Below, in pieces: positions 28,757-43,188 of a stretch of DNA of 64,000 nt. The stretch is from NCBI RefSeq assembly GCF_049856295.1, contig NZ_JBNDMZ010000003.1, forward strand, positions 62,001 through 126,000, read 5' to 3'. Below the pieces are notes generated by a model. That model was not told the origin of the DNA. It did not search any database and worked only from the letters and a program-made list of their open reading frames with translations. The stretch is from JB111 sp049856295. Lineage in GTDB: Bacteria; Actinomycetota; Actinomycetes; Actinomycetales; Actinomycetaceae. Numbering within the stretch: the first letter of the stretch is position 1; the number at the start of each line of letters is the position of its first letter. A program made the translations under genes and the position numbers.

Positions 28757-29130
28757 TACTTCTTCTCCTTCTTGGCGCCGTAGCGGCTCCGGGCCTGCTT
28801 GCGGTTCTTCACGCCCTGCGTGTCGAGCGCGCCGCGCACGATCTTGTAGCGGACGCCGGGGAGGTCCTTCACACGACCGCCGCGGACGAGCACCATCGAG
28901 TGCTCCTGGAGGTTGTGCCCCACGCCCGGGATGTAGGCGGTGACCTCGATGCCGCTCGAGAGGCGGACGCGCGCCACCTTCCGCAGGGCCGAGTTCGGCT
29001 TCTTCGGGGTGGTCGTGTACACGCGGGTGCACACGCCACGGCGCTGCGGGCTCCCCTTGAGGGCCGGCGTGCTCGAGGAGCTCGACTTGACCGACCGGCC
29101 CTTGCGGACCAGCTGCTGGATCGTGGGCAC
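28756..29130 (-). CDS. rpsL: 30S ribosomal protein S12
   Basis: Decoding-centre protein, 124 aa. GTG at 29130 gives VPTIQQLVRKGRS. Both classic streptomycin sites are wild type: Lys in TPKKPNSALRK (about residue 43) and Lys in GGRVKDLPGVRY (about 88). First gene of the str operon. Confidence 0.98.
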   Translation of the reverse strand: MPTIQQLVRKGRSVKSSSSSTPALKGSPQRRGVCTRVYTTTPKKPNSALRKVARVRLSSGIEVTAYIPGVGHNLQEHSMVLVRGGRVKDLPGVRYKIVRGALDTQGVKNRKQARSRYGAKKEKK

Positions 29131-29356
29131 TACTTCTCCGTCTCGTTGCTGCAATCGTTGCGACTGCCTCGGGTCGATCTGTTGCTCGGCACCTCGCGCT
29201 CGGGCGTGGCGCACCAGGGTGACGCCGACCGGCCGAACGAGGCCGTGGTGACGTCTCCGGGCGGTCCGCCTGAAGGTCCTGCGTCGCCGGCCGCTGGTCG
29301 TGGACCGGGCAGGTGACGTGCGCGCGGGAGCCCGATCGGTCCGGGCACCGCCGTCC

Positions 29357-29386
29357 AGAGTAGCGGCCGCCAGTTTCCGGCGTCAA
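29357..29386 (-). promoter_or_regulatory. str operon promoter
   Basis: Minus-strand TTGACG (29381-29386), 18-bp spacer, TACTCT (29357-29362). This is a near-consensus housekeeping promoter and the best in the window. Transcription would begin near 29350, leaving a leader of about 220 nt before rpsL. Confidence 0.7.
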
Positions 29387-29434
29387 AGGACCGGGGTCGC
29401 CGAAGTGGTGTGATGAGACACGTCGACGTCGGCG

Positions 29435-29540
29435 GGGGTGGGGGGGGGGGGGGGGGGGGGGGGGGTGTGTTGTGTTGCTCTCCGCCGTGTGGGGGGTGGA
29501 GGGGTGTGCGGGGGGGGGGNNNNNNNNNNTAGAGTTGGGG
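29435..29540. other. Assembly gap: poly-G tracts and ten Ns
   Basis: A run of 26 G (29440-29465), G/T-only sequence, a second run of ten G (29510-29519), ten Ns (29520-29529) and another G-rich stretch. It lies between the str promoter and rpoC. The G/T-only composition is unlike anything else in the window and looks like low-quality read ends (poly-G), not genome. The true bases, and any rpoC terminator, are probably missing here. Confidence 0.85.
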
Positions 29541-29627
29541 GGGGTTGTTCCACTACCCGGTGTTTTTCTCTCCTTCTCCGGCGCCGGGTGGCAGGGGGCG
29601 CGGGAGAGCGTCGCTCCCCCGCGGTCC

Positions 29628-33524
<3,897 letters not shown>

Positions 33525-33581
33525 CGTGTCCTACTTCCTTCAGTTCAGGTAGCGCTCGTGCGGATGCCGCTGCGCGGCGGG

Positions 33582-37079
<3,498 letters not shown>

Positions 37080-37238
37080 AGGGGGTCCTTCCCTGCGGAG
37101 AGGTGTGCACGCGGCGCGCGTCGACTTCCGTGTCATGCCTCCGGAGTGACGCGCCTGGTGGCGCGGCTCGGGGTGACCAGGGCACATCGGTGCTCGGATG
37201 GGTGGAGGCAGGGCAGGCGTCGGCTAACGCAAGTGTCC

Positions 37239-37268
37239 ACCTTACACACGGCTCCGTGTCCCGTCCAG
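37239..37268 (-). promoter_or_regulatory. Candidate rpoBC promoter
   Basis: Minus-strand CTGGAC (37263-37268), 18-bp spacer, then TGTG-TAAGGT with -10 at 37239-37244. It lies about 160 bp upstream of rpoB. With the rplL terminator it implies that rpoBC is not solely read through from rplJL. Nothing else is recognisable in 37269-37453. Confidence 0.4.
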
Positions 37269-37453
37269 ACGCGCGCACCCGAGGGTGCCCGTGATCCCGC
37301 ACTCACCGACGTGAGCCCGTGAGACCCGTCGGGCGTCCTTGCCCGGCCGGACCGGCCACCCGTGGGCGACCGCGACCAGTGTAGGGCACGCGTGCACGCG
37401 TCGCGCCAGACCTGCGGCCCGAGCGCCCGGCGTGTCCCGACGCAGGAACGGCT

Positions 37454-37485
37454 CGAGGCCGGGACCCGTACGGGTCCCGGCCTCG
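37454..37485 (-). terminator. rplL terminator
   Basis: 15-bp perfect stem (37454-37468 with 37471-37485) around TA, 38 bp after the rplL stop. It separates rplJL from rpoBC. Confidence 0.8.
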
Positions 37486-37522
37486 GGCCGGTGGATCGGG
37501 GCGCCCCCTCAGGGGGCGACGA

Positions 37523-37918
37523 TCACTTGATGGTGACGGTGGCGCCGGCCGACTCGACCTGCTCCTTGGCCTTCTCGGCGGCCTCCTTGTCGACACCCTC
37601 GAGGATGGCCTTGGGGGCGGCGTCGACCAGGTCCTTGGCCTCCTTGAGGCCCAGCGACGTGAGCGCGCGCACCTCCTTGATGACCGCAACCTTCTTGTCG
37701 CCGACGGACTCGAGGACGACGTCGAACGAGTCCTGCTCGGCGGCGGCGTCCGCGCCGGCGTCGCCGCCGGCAGCGGCGGGGGCGGCACCCGCGACGGCGA
37801 CCGGCGCGGCCGCGACGACGTCGAAGGTCTCCTCGAACTGCTTGACGAACTCCGAGAGCTCGATGAGCGTGAGCTCCTTGAACGCCTCGATGAGCTCGTC
37901 GGTGGTGAGCTTGGCCAT
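37523..37918 (-). CDS. rplL: 50S ribosomal protein L7/L12
   Basis: 131-aa stalk protein that recruits translation factors. N-terminal dimerisation helix (MAKLTTDELIEAFKELTLIE), an Ala/Gly hinge at about 40-58, and the factor-binding domain with GLKEAKDLVDAAPKAI. Confidence 0.98.
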   Translation of the reverse strand: MAKLTTDELIEAFKELTLIELSEFVKQFEETFDVVAAAPVAVAGAAPAAAGGDAGADAAAEQDSFDVVLESVGDKKVAVIKEVRALTSLGLKEAKDLVDAAPKAILEGVDKEAAEKAKEQVESAGATVTIK

Positions 37919-37981
37919 GGTGGCTTTCCTTCCGTTTCGGTCCTGCTACGCGAGCAGAGGTGGGGTGTACTGCCGGGGCTC

Positions 37982-38506
37982 TCAGGCCTCGGCTGCTGCC
38001 TGCTTCTCGCGCAGGGCGTCGATGGTGCGGGCGGCCTGGGTGGCCGGCGCGGTGAACATGTAGGCCGCCTGGAACAGCGCGGCCTTGAAGGCACCCGCCG
38101 CCTTGCCCAGGAGGACCTCGCGGGACTCGAGGCTCGCGAGCGTGGTGACGTCGTCCGCGGACAGCTGGTTGCCGTCGAGGACACCGCCCTTGATGACGAG
38201 CTGCTCGTTGTCCTTGGCGAAGTCGCGCAGCGCCTTCGCGGTCTCCGAGACCTCGCCGTGGACGAACGTGATCGCCGTCGGGCCCGTGAGGGACTCACGG
38301 TCGATCTCGACGCCGGCCTGCTTCGCGGCGATCGCCGCGAGGGTGTTCTTCGCGACGACGTAGCGTGCCGAGCCCGCGAGCGAGCGGCGCAGCTCCTTGA
38401 GCTGGGCGACCGACATGCCGCGGTACTCGGTGAGCAGCACCGCCTGAGCCTCGCGGAAGCCCTGCTCGAGCTCGGCGATGGCCTCGGTCTTGTCCGGCCT
38501 TGCCAT
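37982..38506 (-). CDS. rplJ: 50S ribosomal protein L10
   Basis: Stalk base that carries L7/L12 dimers, 174 aa. The ATG gives MARPDKTEAIAELEQGF with GGAGGG just upstream; the frame is open further up through the leader but that part is regulatory RNA. It includes the conserved LTEYRGMSVAQLKELRR. The C-terminal helix at about 150-174 binds L7/L12. Confidence 0.97.
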   Translation of the reverse strand: MARPDKTEAIAELEQGFREAQAVLLTEYRGMSVAQLKELRRSLAGSARYVVAKNTLAAIAAKQAGVEIDRESLTGPTAITFVHGEVSETAKALRDFAKDNEQLVIKGGVLDGNQLSADDVTTLASLESREVLLGKAAGAFKAALFQAAYMFTAPATQAARTIDALREKQAAAEA

Positions 38507-38544
38507 GAGCCCTCCTTCCGATATGGGACCGTCGGGTGTCCGCA

Positions 38545-38690
38545 CATGGAAAGAGCCCCGCGCGCAGACGGCACGGGGCTCGGGGGCATCACGGGATGCT
38601 TCGGCTTCGTAGCTCGCCTGCGCCGGCTCCACCTGGGTGGACTTCGATCCGGGGCAGGTACCCCGCATGACCGACGGTCTGTGGCGTCGT
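38545..38690 (-). promoter_or_regulatory. Probable ribosomal protein L10 leader
   Basis: The stretch upstream of rplJ has no gene. On the minus strand it holds the GGCGCAGGCGAGC element seen in actinobacterial L10 leaders, then a hairpin with arms 38554-38560 and 38574-38580 followed by CTTT, an attenuator-like stop just before rplJ. A possible -10 (TACCAT, 38693-38698) would start the transcript near 38686. In other bacteria the L10-L12 complex binds this RNA and represses rplJL. Confidence 0.55.
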
Positions 38691-38842
38691 CCATGGTAGC
38701 GGCAGGCGGGGGCCGGCGGACCCCCCGCCCGGCGTGGGCCTGCTCACCTCCCGGCCCGCAGGCGGCCGGGTGGGCGGGCGGCCTGCGGTCGTGCGGTGCC
38801 GCCCGCCCCGGGGCACGCTGCGCCGCGTGCTCCTGACGACGC

Positions 38843-38878
38843 CGCGGGCCCGGCCCCCACGGGGGGACCGGGCCCGCG
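38843..38878 (-). terminator. rplA terminator
   Basis: 11-bp perfect GC stem (38843-38853 with 38868-38878) starting 18 bp after the rplA stop. It separates rplKA from rplJL. Confidence 0.8.
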
Positions 38879-38895
38879 AAGCGGTCAGCGTGACG

Positions 38896-39612
38896 TCAGG
38901 AGGCGTCCTCGGAGGTGAGGTTGCGCGTCTTGGTGGCGTCGAGCGGGATGCCCGGGCCCATCGTCGTGCTCATCGTGGCCTTGGTGATGTAGCGGCCCTT
39001 CGAGCTGCCCGGCTTGAGGCGGAGGACCTCCTCCTGGGCGGCGGCGTAGTTCTCGACCAGCTTGGTCTCGTCGAAGGACGCCTTGCCGATGACGAAGTGC
39101 AGGTTCGCGTGCTTGTCGACGCGGAACTCGATCCGACCGCCCTTGATGTCGTTGACGGCCTTGGCCACGTCCATCGTGACCGTGCCGGTCTTCGGGTTCG
39201 GCATGAGGCCACGGGGACCGAGCACGCGGCCGAGGCGGCCGACCTTGCCCATGAGGTCCGGGGTGGCGATCGCCGAGTCGAAGTCGGTGTACCCGCCGGC
39301 GACCTTCTCGATGAGCTCGTCGCCGCCGACCTCGTCGGCCCCGGCATCGATGGCCTGCTGCGCACGGTCGCCGACGGCGAAGACCAGGACCCGGGCGGTC
39401 TTGCCGGTTCCGTGCGGGAGGTTGACGGTGCCGCGGACCATCTGGTCCGCCTTGCGGGGGTCGACACCGAGGCGGAAGACGACCTCGACGGTCTGGTCGA
39501 AGCCGGTGCTCGCACCCTCCTTGGCCAGGCGCACGGCCTGGAGCGGGGCGTAGAGCTCGCCGTCGTGGATCTTCTCGGCTGCCTTGCGGTAGTTCTTGCT
39601 GCGCGTGGTCAT
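38896..39612 (-). CDS. rplA: 50S ribosomal protein L1
   Basis: L1-stalk protein that moves deacylated tRNA out of the E site, 238 aa. ATG at 39612 gives MTTRSKNYRKAAEKIHDGEL. Signature GRLGRVLGPRGLMPNPKTGTV is present. Confidence 0.98.
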   Translation of the reverse strand: MTTRSKNYRKAAEKIHDGELYAPLQAVRLAKEGASTGFDQTVEVVFRLGVDPRKADQMVRGTVNLPHGTGKTARVLVFAVGDRAQQAIDAGADEVGGDELIEKVAGGYTDFDSAIATPDLMGKVGRLGRVLGPRGLMPNPKTGTVTMDVAKAVNDIKGGRIEFRVDKHANLHFVIGKASFDETKLVENYAAAQEEVLRLKPGSSKGRYITKATMSTTMGPGIPLDATKTRNLTSEDAS

Positions 39613-39704
39613 GCTGCTTCTCCTGTGCTGGTACGTGAGCAGTCGTGGTCGGTCGGGCCCACGCCGGGCCCTGCCACTACGCCGCGGTCGCGGCGTCTGC
39701 GGGG

Positions 39705-40136
39705 TCAGCCGTCGACGGTGATCCCCATGGAGCGGGCCGTGCCCGCGATGATCTTCTCGGCGGCCTCGATGTCGTTCGCGTTGAGGTCCTCCGCCTTGGT
39801 GCGGGCGATCTCCTGGACCTGCTCGCGGGAGATCGACGCGACCTTGTCGGTGTGCGGGGTCGAGGACCCCTTCTGCACGCCGGCGGCCTTCTTGATGAGC
39901 TCCGCGGCGGGCGGCGTCTTCGTGATGAACGTGAACGAGCGGTCCTCGTACACGGTGATCTCGACGGGCACGACGTTGCCGCGCTGCGACTCGGTCGCGG
40001 CGTTGTACGCCTTGCAGAACTCCATGATGTTGACGCCGTGCTGACCCAGGGCGGGTCCGATCGGCGGCGCGGGGGTGGCTGCTCCGGCCTGGATCTGGAG
40101 CTTGATGTAGCCGGAGATCTTCTTCTTGGGAGGCAT
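39705..40136 (-). CDS. rplK: 50S ribosomal protein L11
   Basis: GTPase-centre protein, 143 aa, MPPKKKISGYIKLQIQAGAA. The proline-rich N-terminal switch (ATPAPPIGPALGQHGVNI), where thiopeptide resistance arises in other species, looks wild type. Confidence 0.98.
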   Translation of the reverse strand: MPPKKKISGYIKLQIQAGAATPAPPIGPALGQHGVNIMEFCKAYNAATESQRGNVVPVEITVYEDRSFTFITKTPPAAELIKKAAGVQKGSSTPHTDKVASISREQVQEIARTKAEDLNANDIEAAEKIIAGTARSMGITVDG

Positions 40137-40190
40137 TCGGGTCCTTCGGTGTGTGGTTCCACGCCCGCGGCGGCGACCGCGGGCCGTCCC

Positions 40191-41045
40191 CTAGGCCTTG
40201 GTGACCTGGGAGAACGAGAGCTCGACCGGGGTCTCCCGGCCGAAGATGCTGACGAGCACCTGCAGCTTCCGGCTCTCCACGTGGATCTCGGAGATGGTGG
40301 CCGGCAGGGTCTCGAACGGACCGTCGGTGACGGTGACCGTCTCGCCGATCTCGTAGTCGACGAGGACGGGGACGGCCTCGCCCTGGGGCGTGGCGGTCTC
40401 GCCGGGGGTCTCGACGGCGCCCGCGGCGGGCTGCGCGAAGGAGACGTTGAGCATGGAGATCGCCTCGTCGAGGGTGAGCGGCATCGGGTCGTGCGCGTTG
40501 CCCACGAAACCGGTGACGCCCGGCGTGTGACGGACGACGCCCCACGACTCGTCGGTCAGCTCCATGCGGACCAGCGTGTAGCCGGGGATCCGCACGCGGT
40601 TGACCATCTTGCGCTGGCCGTTCTTGATCTCGGCCACGTCCTCGGTCGGCACCTCGACCTGGAAGATGTGGTCCTCCATGTTCTGGGTCGTGATGCGGTG
40701 CTCGAGGTTGGCCTTCACGCGCTTCTCGAAGCCCGCGTAGGTGTGCACGACGTACCAGTCGCCCGGGAGCATCCGCATCTCGAGGCGGTACGCGGCCTCG
40801 GGGTCGGCCTCAGGGGCGTCGGCCTCAGGGGCGTCGGCCTCGGCGTCCGGGGCGCCCGCCCCGGGTGCGTCCGTCCCGGCGTCGTCGGGCTCGCCCCGCT
40901 CGTCGGCGGGGGTCGCCTCCTGGTCGACGGCGGTGTCCGCCTCGGCGCCCGGGTCGGCGCCGTCAGGGGTCGACCCGGCAGCCTCGGCGGTGACGCCGAG
41001 GTCGTCGGTCGACGTGCTGTCGTCGCCCTGGAAGTCCACAGACAC
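40191..41045 (-). CDS. nusG: Transcription antitermination factor NusG with long acidic N-terminus
   Basis: Binds RNA polymerase and couples it with Rho or the ribosome. The 284-aa product has about 95 acidic, Ala-rich residues (repeated EADAPEADAPEA) before the NGN domain that begins DWYVVHTYAGFEKRVK. Between NGN and the C-terminal KOW domain (YEIGETVTVTDGPF) is a Pro/Glu/Thr-rich linker longer than in E. coli. GTG at 41045 has AAGGAGG about 10 nt upstream. Confidence 0.97.
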   Translation of the reverse strand: MSVDFQGDDSTSTDDLGVTAEAAGSTPDGADPGAEADTAVDQEATPADERGEPDDAGTDAPGAGAPDAEADAPEADAPEADPEAAYRLEMRMLPGDWYVVHTYAGFEKRVKANLEHRITTQNMEDHIFQVEVPTEDVAEIKNGQRKMVNRVRIPGYTLVRMELTDESWGVVRHTPGVTGFVGNAHDPMPLTLDEAISMLNVSFAQPAAGAVETPGETATPQGEAVPVLVDYEIGETVTVTDGPFETLPATISEIHVESRKLQVLVSIFGRETPVELSFSQVTKA

Positions 41046-41127
41046 GAGGGAACATCCTCCTTGGATGTGTCGGTCGCGCGACCGGTCGGTCACGCGAGAT
41101 TCACGGCCCGGGGGCCCGGCGATCGGC

Positions 41128-41379
41128 TCAGCCGAACGTCCACAGCGCGAGCTGGCCGAACACGAGGTCCAGCACGCCGACGATCGCCATCATCACGAGG
41201 ACGAAGAGCACGACGACGAAGAAGTACGTGATGAGCTCGCGACGGGTGGGGCGCACCACCTTGCGCAGCTCGGCGAAGACCTGCCGGATGAAGCGCGCGA
41301 TGCGGGCGAACAGCCCCCTGCGGGGCTCGACCTCCGACTTGCGCCCGGAGCCGCCCTCGGCGGCCGTCGTCTCGCTCAC
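41128..41379 (-). CDS. secE: Preprotein translocase subunit SecE
   Basis: Clamp subunit of SecYEG, 83 aa. A soluble Gly/Glu/Arg-rich N-terminus is followed by the amphipathic ELRKVVRPTRRELITYF segment and one membrane helix (about 52-75). GTG at 41379 with AGGGACAGG upstream. It sits between tRNA-Trp and nusG, the classic order. Confidence 0.96.
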   Translation of the reverse strand: MSETTAAEGGSGRKSEVEPRRGLFARIARFIRQVFAELRKVVRPTRRELITYFFVVVLFVLVMMAIVGVLDLVFGQLALWTFG

Positions 41380-41489
41380 GTCTACCTGTCCCTCGCCTGT
41401 CGCCGGTGGCCCGCTCCCGGCAGGGTGCGGGCACGCCCACCATCGGTGGGTCGGGCCCGACGGCTGTGATCGTCCTGCGCCGTCAGGTG

Positions 41490-41562
41490 CAGGGCAGGAG
41501 GGACTCGAACCCTCAACCGCCGGTTTTGGAGACCGGTGCGCTGCCAATTGCGCCACTGCCCT
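41490..41562 (-). tRNA. trnW: tRNA-Trp (CCA)
   Basis: 73-nt cloverleaf read on the minus strand: acceptor AGGGCAG pairs with CTGCCCT, D-arm GCGC, anticodon loop CTCCAAA giving CCA, T-arm GAGGG-TTCGAGT-CCCTC. The 3' CCA is not encoded. A small CCCACC/GGTGGG hairpin lies between it and secE. Confidence 0.97.
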
Positions 41563-41747
41563 TCGGCGGAGACTGCAGCCGTGCGGGCACGGGTGAGTCT
41601 GCGGTTCGTCACCGCCGATGGACCATAGTACGCACCGCGAGGGGTGGGGTCGACCGAGGTGCGGAAGGTCACGCGTCACACCGTGCACGACCGGACCGGT
41701 CCCGGGACGTGGGCCGGCACGAGACGCGGCGCACGCCTCGTGCCACG

Positions 41748-42968
41748 ATGGTCGTCGTGACCGAGACAGCCGAGACCCGTCCCCGCATCTCCGCCCGACT
41801 CGCCGGCATCGCCGAGTCCGCGACGCTCGCCGTCGACGCCAAGGCCAAGGCGCTCAAGGCCGCCGGCCGGCCCGTCATCGGCCTGGGCGCCGGCGAACCC
41901 GACTTCCCGACGCCGAGCTACATCGTCGACGCGGCCGTCGCCGCCGCCCAGGACCCGGTCAACCACCGCTACTCCCCCGCCGGCGGCCTGCCCGTCCTCA
42001 AGGAGGCGATCGCGGCCAAGACGCTGCGCGACTCCGGCTACGAGATCTCGCCCGGCAGTGTCCTCGTGACGAACGGCGGCAAGCAGGCCGTCTTCCAGGC
42101 GTTCGCGTCGATCGTCGACCCGGGCGACGAGGTGCTCCTTCCCTCGCCGTACTGGACCACGTACCCCGAGGCCATCACCCTCGCCGGGGGCGTCCCGGTC
42201 GCGGTGTTCGCCGGGGCCGAGCGCGGCTACAAGGTGGACGTCGACCTCCTCGAGGCCGCGCGGTCGAACCGCACGAAGGTCCTCGTCCTGTGCTCGCCGT
42301 CGAACCCGACGGGTGCCGTCTACACGCCGGAGGAGACCGAGCGGATCGGCCGCTGGGCGCTCGAGCACGGCATCTGGGTGGTCACCGACGAGATCTACGA
42401 GCACCTCGTCTACGGCGACGCCGAGTTCACGCCCGTCCTGCGCGTGGTCCCCGAGCTGGCCGACACCACCATCGTCCTCAACGGTGTCGCCAAGACCTAC
42501 GCGATGACCGGCTGGCGGGTGGGCTGGCTCGTGGGCCCCACCGACGTGGTCAAGGCCGCGACGAACTTCCAGTCGCACCTCACCTCCAACGTCGCGAACG
42601 TGAGCCAGCGCGCCGCGCTCGCCGCCGTCTCGGGCGACCTGTCCGCGGTCGCGGACATGCGCACCGCGTTCGACCGTCGCCGTCGGCTCGTCGTGGACCT
42701 CCTGCGCGGGATCGACGGGGTCGAGGTGCCCGAGCCGAAGGGCGCGTTCTACGCCTACCCGTCGGTCGAGGGCCTTCTCGGCCGGACCTTCCGCGGTCGG
42801 ACGCCGCAGACGTCTGCCGAGCTCGCCGCGCTCGTCCTCGAGGAGGTCGAGGTCGCGGTCGTGCCCGGCGAGGCGTTCGGTCCCTCGGGCTTCCTGCGCC
42901 TGAGCTACGCCACGTCCGACGAGAACCTCACCGAGGCCGTGGGCCGCATGGCCGAGCTGCTCGGCTGA
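41748..42968 (+). CDS. PLP-dependent aspartate aminotransferase (class I)
   Basis: Transfers the amino group between aspartate and 2-oxoglutarate, or a related acid; substrate cannot be fixed from sequence. The 406-aa product has fold-type I signatures: GAGEPDF (PLP region), SPSNPTGAVY, DEIYEHLVYG, the PLP lysine in GVAKTYAMTGWRVGW, and the substrate Arg in RLSYA. Several starts are possible (ATG 41748, GTG 41757); no clear ribosome binding site is seen. Divergent from tRNA-Trp-secE. Confidence 0.93.
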   Translation: MVVVTETAETRPRISARLAGIAESATLAVDAKAKALKAAGRPVIGLGAGEPDFPTPSYIVDAAVAAAQDPVNHRYSPAGGLPVLKEAIAAKTLRDSGYEISPGSVLVTNGGKQAVFQAFASIVDPGDEVLLPSPYWTTYPEAITLAGGVPVAVFAGAERGYKVDVDLLEAARSNRTKVLVLCSPSNPTGAVYTPEETERIGRWALEHGIWVVTDEIYEHLVYGDAEFTPVLRVVPELADTTIVLNGVAKTYAMTGWRVGWLVGPTDVVKAATNFQSHLTSNVANVSQRAALAAVSGDLSAVADMRTAFDRRRRLVVDLLRGIDGVEVPEPKGAFYAYPSVEGLLGRTFRGRTPQTSAELAALVLEEVEVAVVPGEAFGPSGFLRLSYATSDENLTEAVGRMAELLG

Positions 42969-42988
42969 CCCCACGCCCCGCAGCACCC

Positions 42989-43020
42989 GACGGGCCCGGC
43001 GCACGAGCGCCGGGCCCGTC
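42989..43020 (+). terminator. Terminator after the aminotransferase
   Basis: 14-bp perfect stem (42989-43002 with 43007-43020) with an ACGA loop, 20 bp after the stop. Confidence 0.8.
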
Positions 43021-43101
43021 GTCGTCCCGGCCCGCACGCGGAGCCCGCCGCACGGACGGCCGGTGCCGCCGGCCGCGGAGCCCGCCCGTCATGTGAGCGC
43101 C

Positions 43102-43129
43102 CCCTCCCGACTCTCATCTCCGCCTCATG
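43102..43129 (+). promoter_or_regulatory. Candidate response-regulator binding site upstream of the kinase
   Basis: Half-sites CCCTCC (43102), CTCATC (43113) and CTCATG (43124) at an exact 11-bp period, one helical turn. TACCGT at 43144-43149 downstream could be the -10 box, so the site would overlap the -35 region. It suggests autoregulation of the two-component genes. Confidence 0.45.
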
Positions 43130-43188
43130 CGGGTCGCGGACACTACCGTGGGGCGGGCCGCGCCGGGCGGCCCCGAAGGAGGCGCGAC

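Noticed and set aside
28756..29130. Streptomycin resistance change in rpsL
   Set aside because: Both classic lysines are wild type.
29440..29519. G-quadruplex or telomere-like element
   Set aside because: The G runs flank ten Ns and look like read artefacts, so structure should not be inferred from them.
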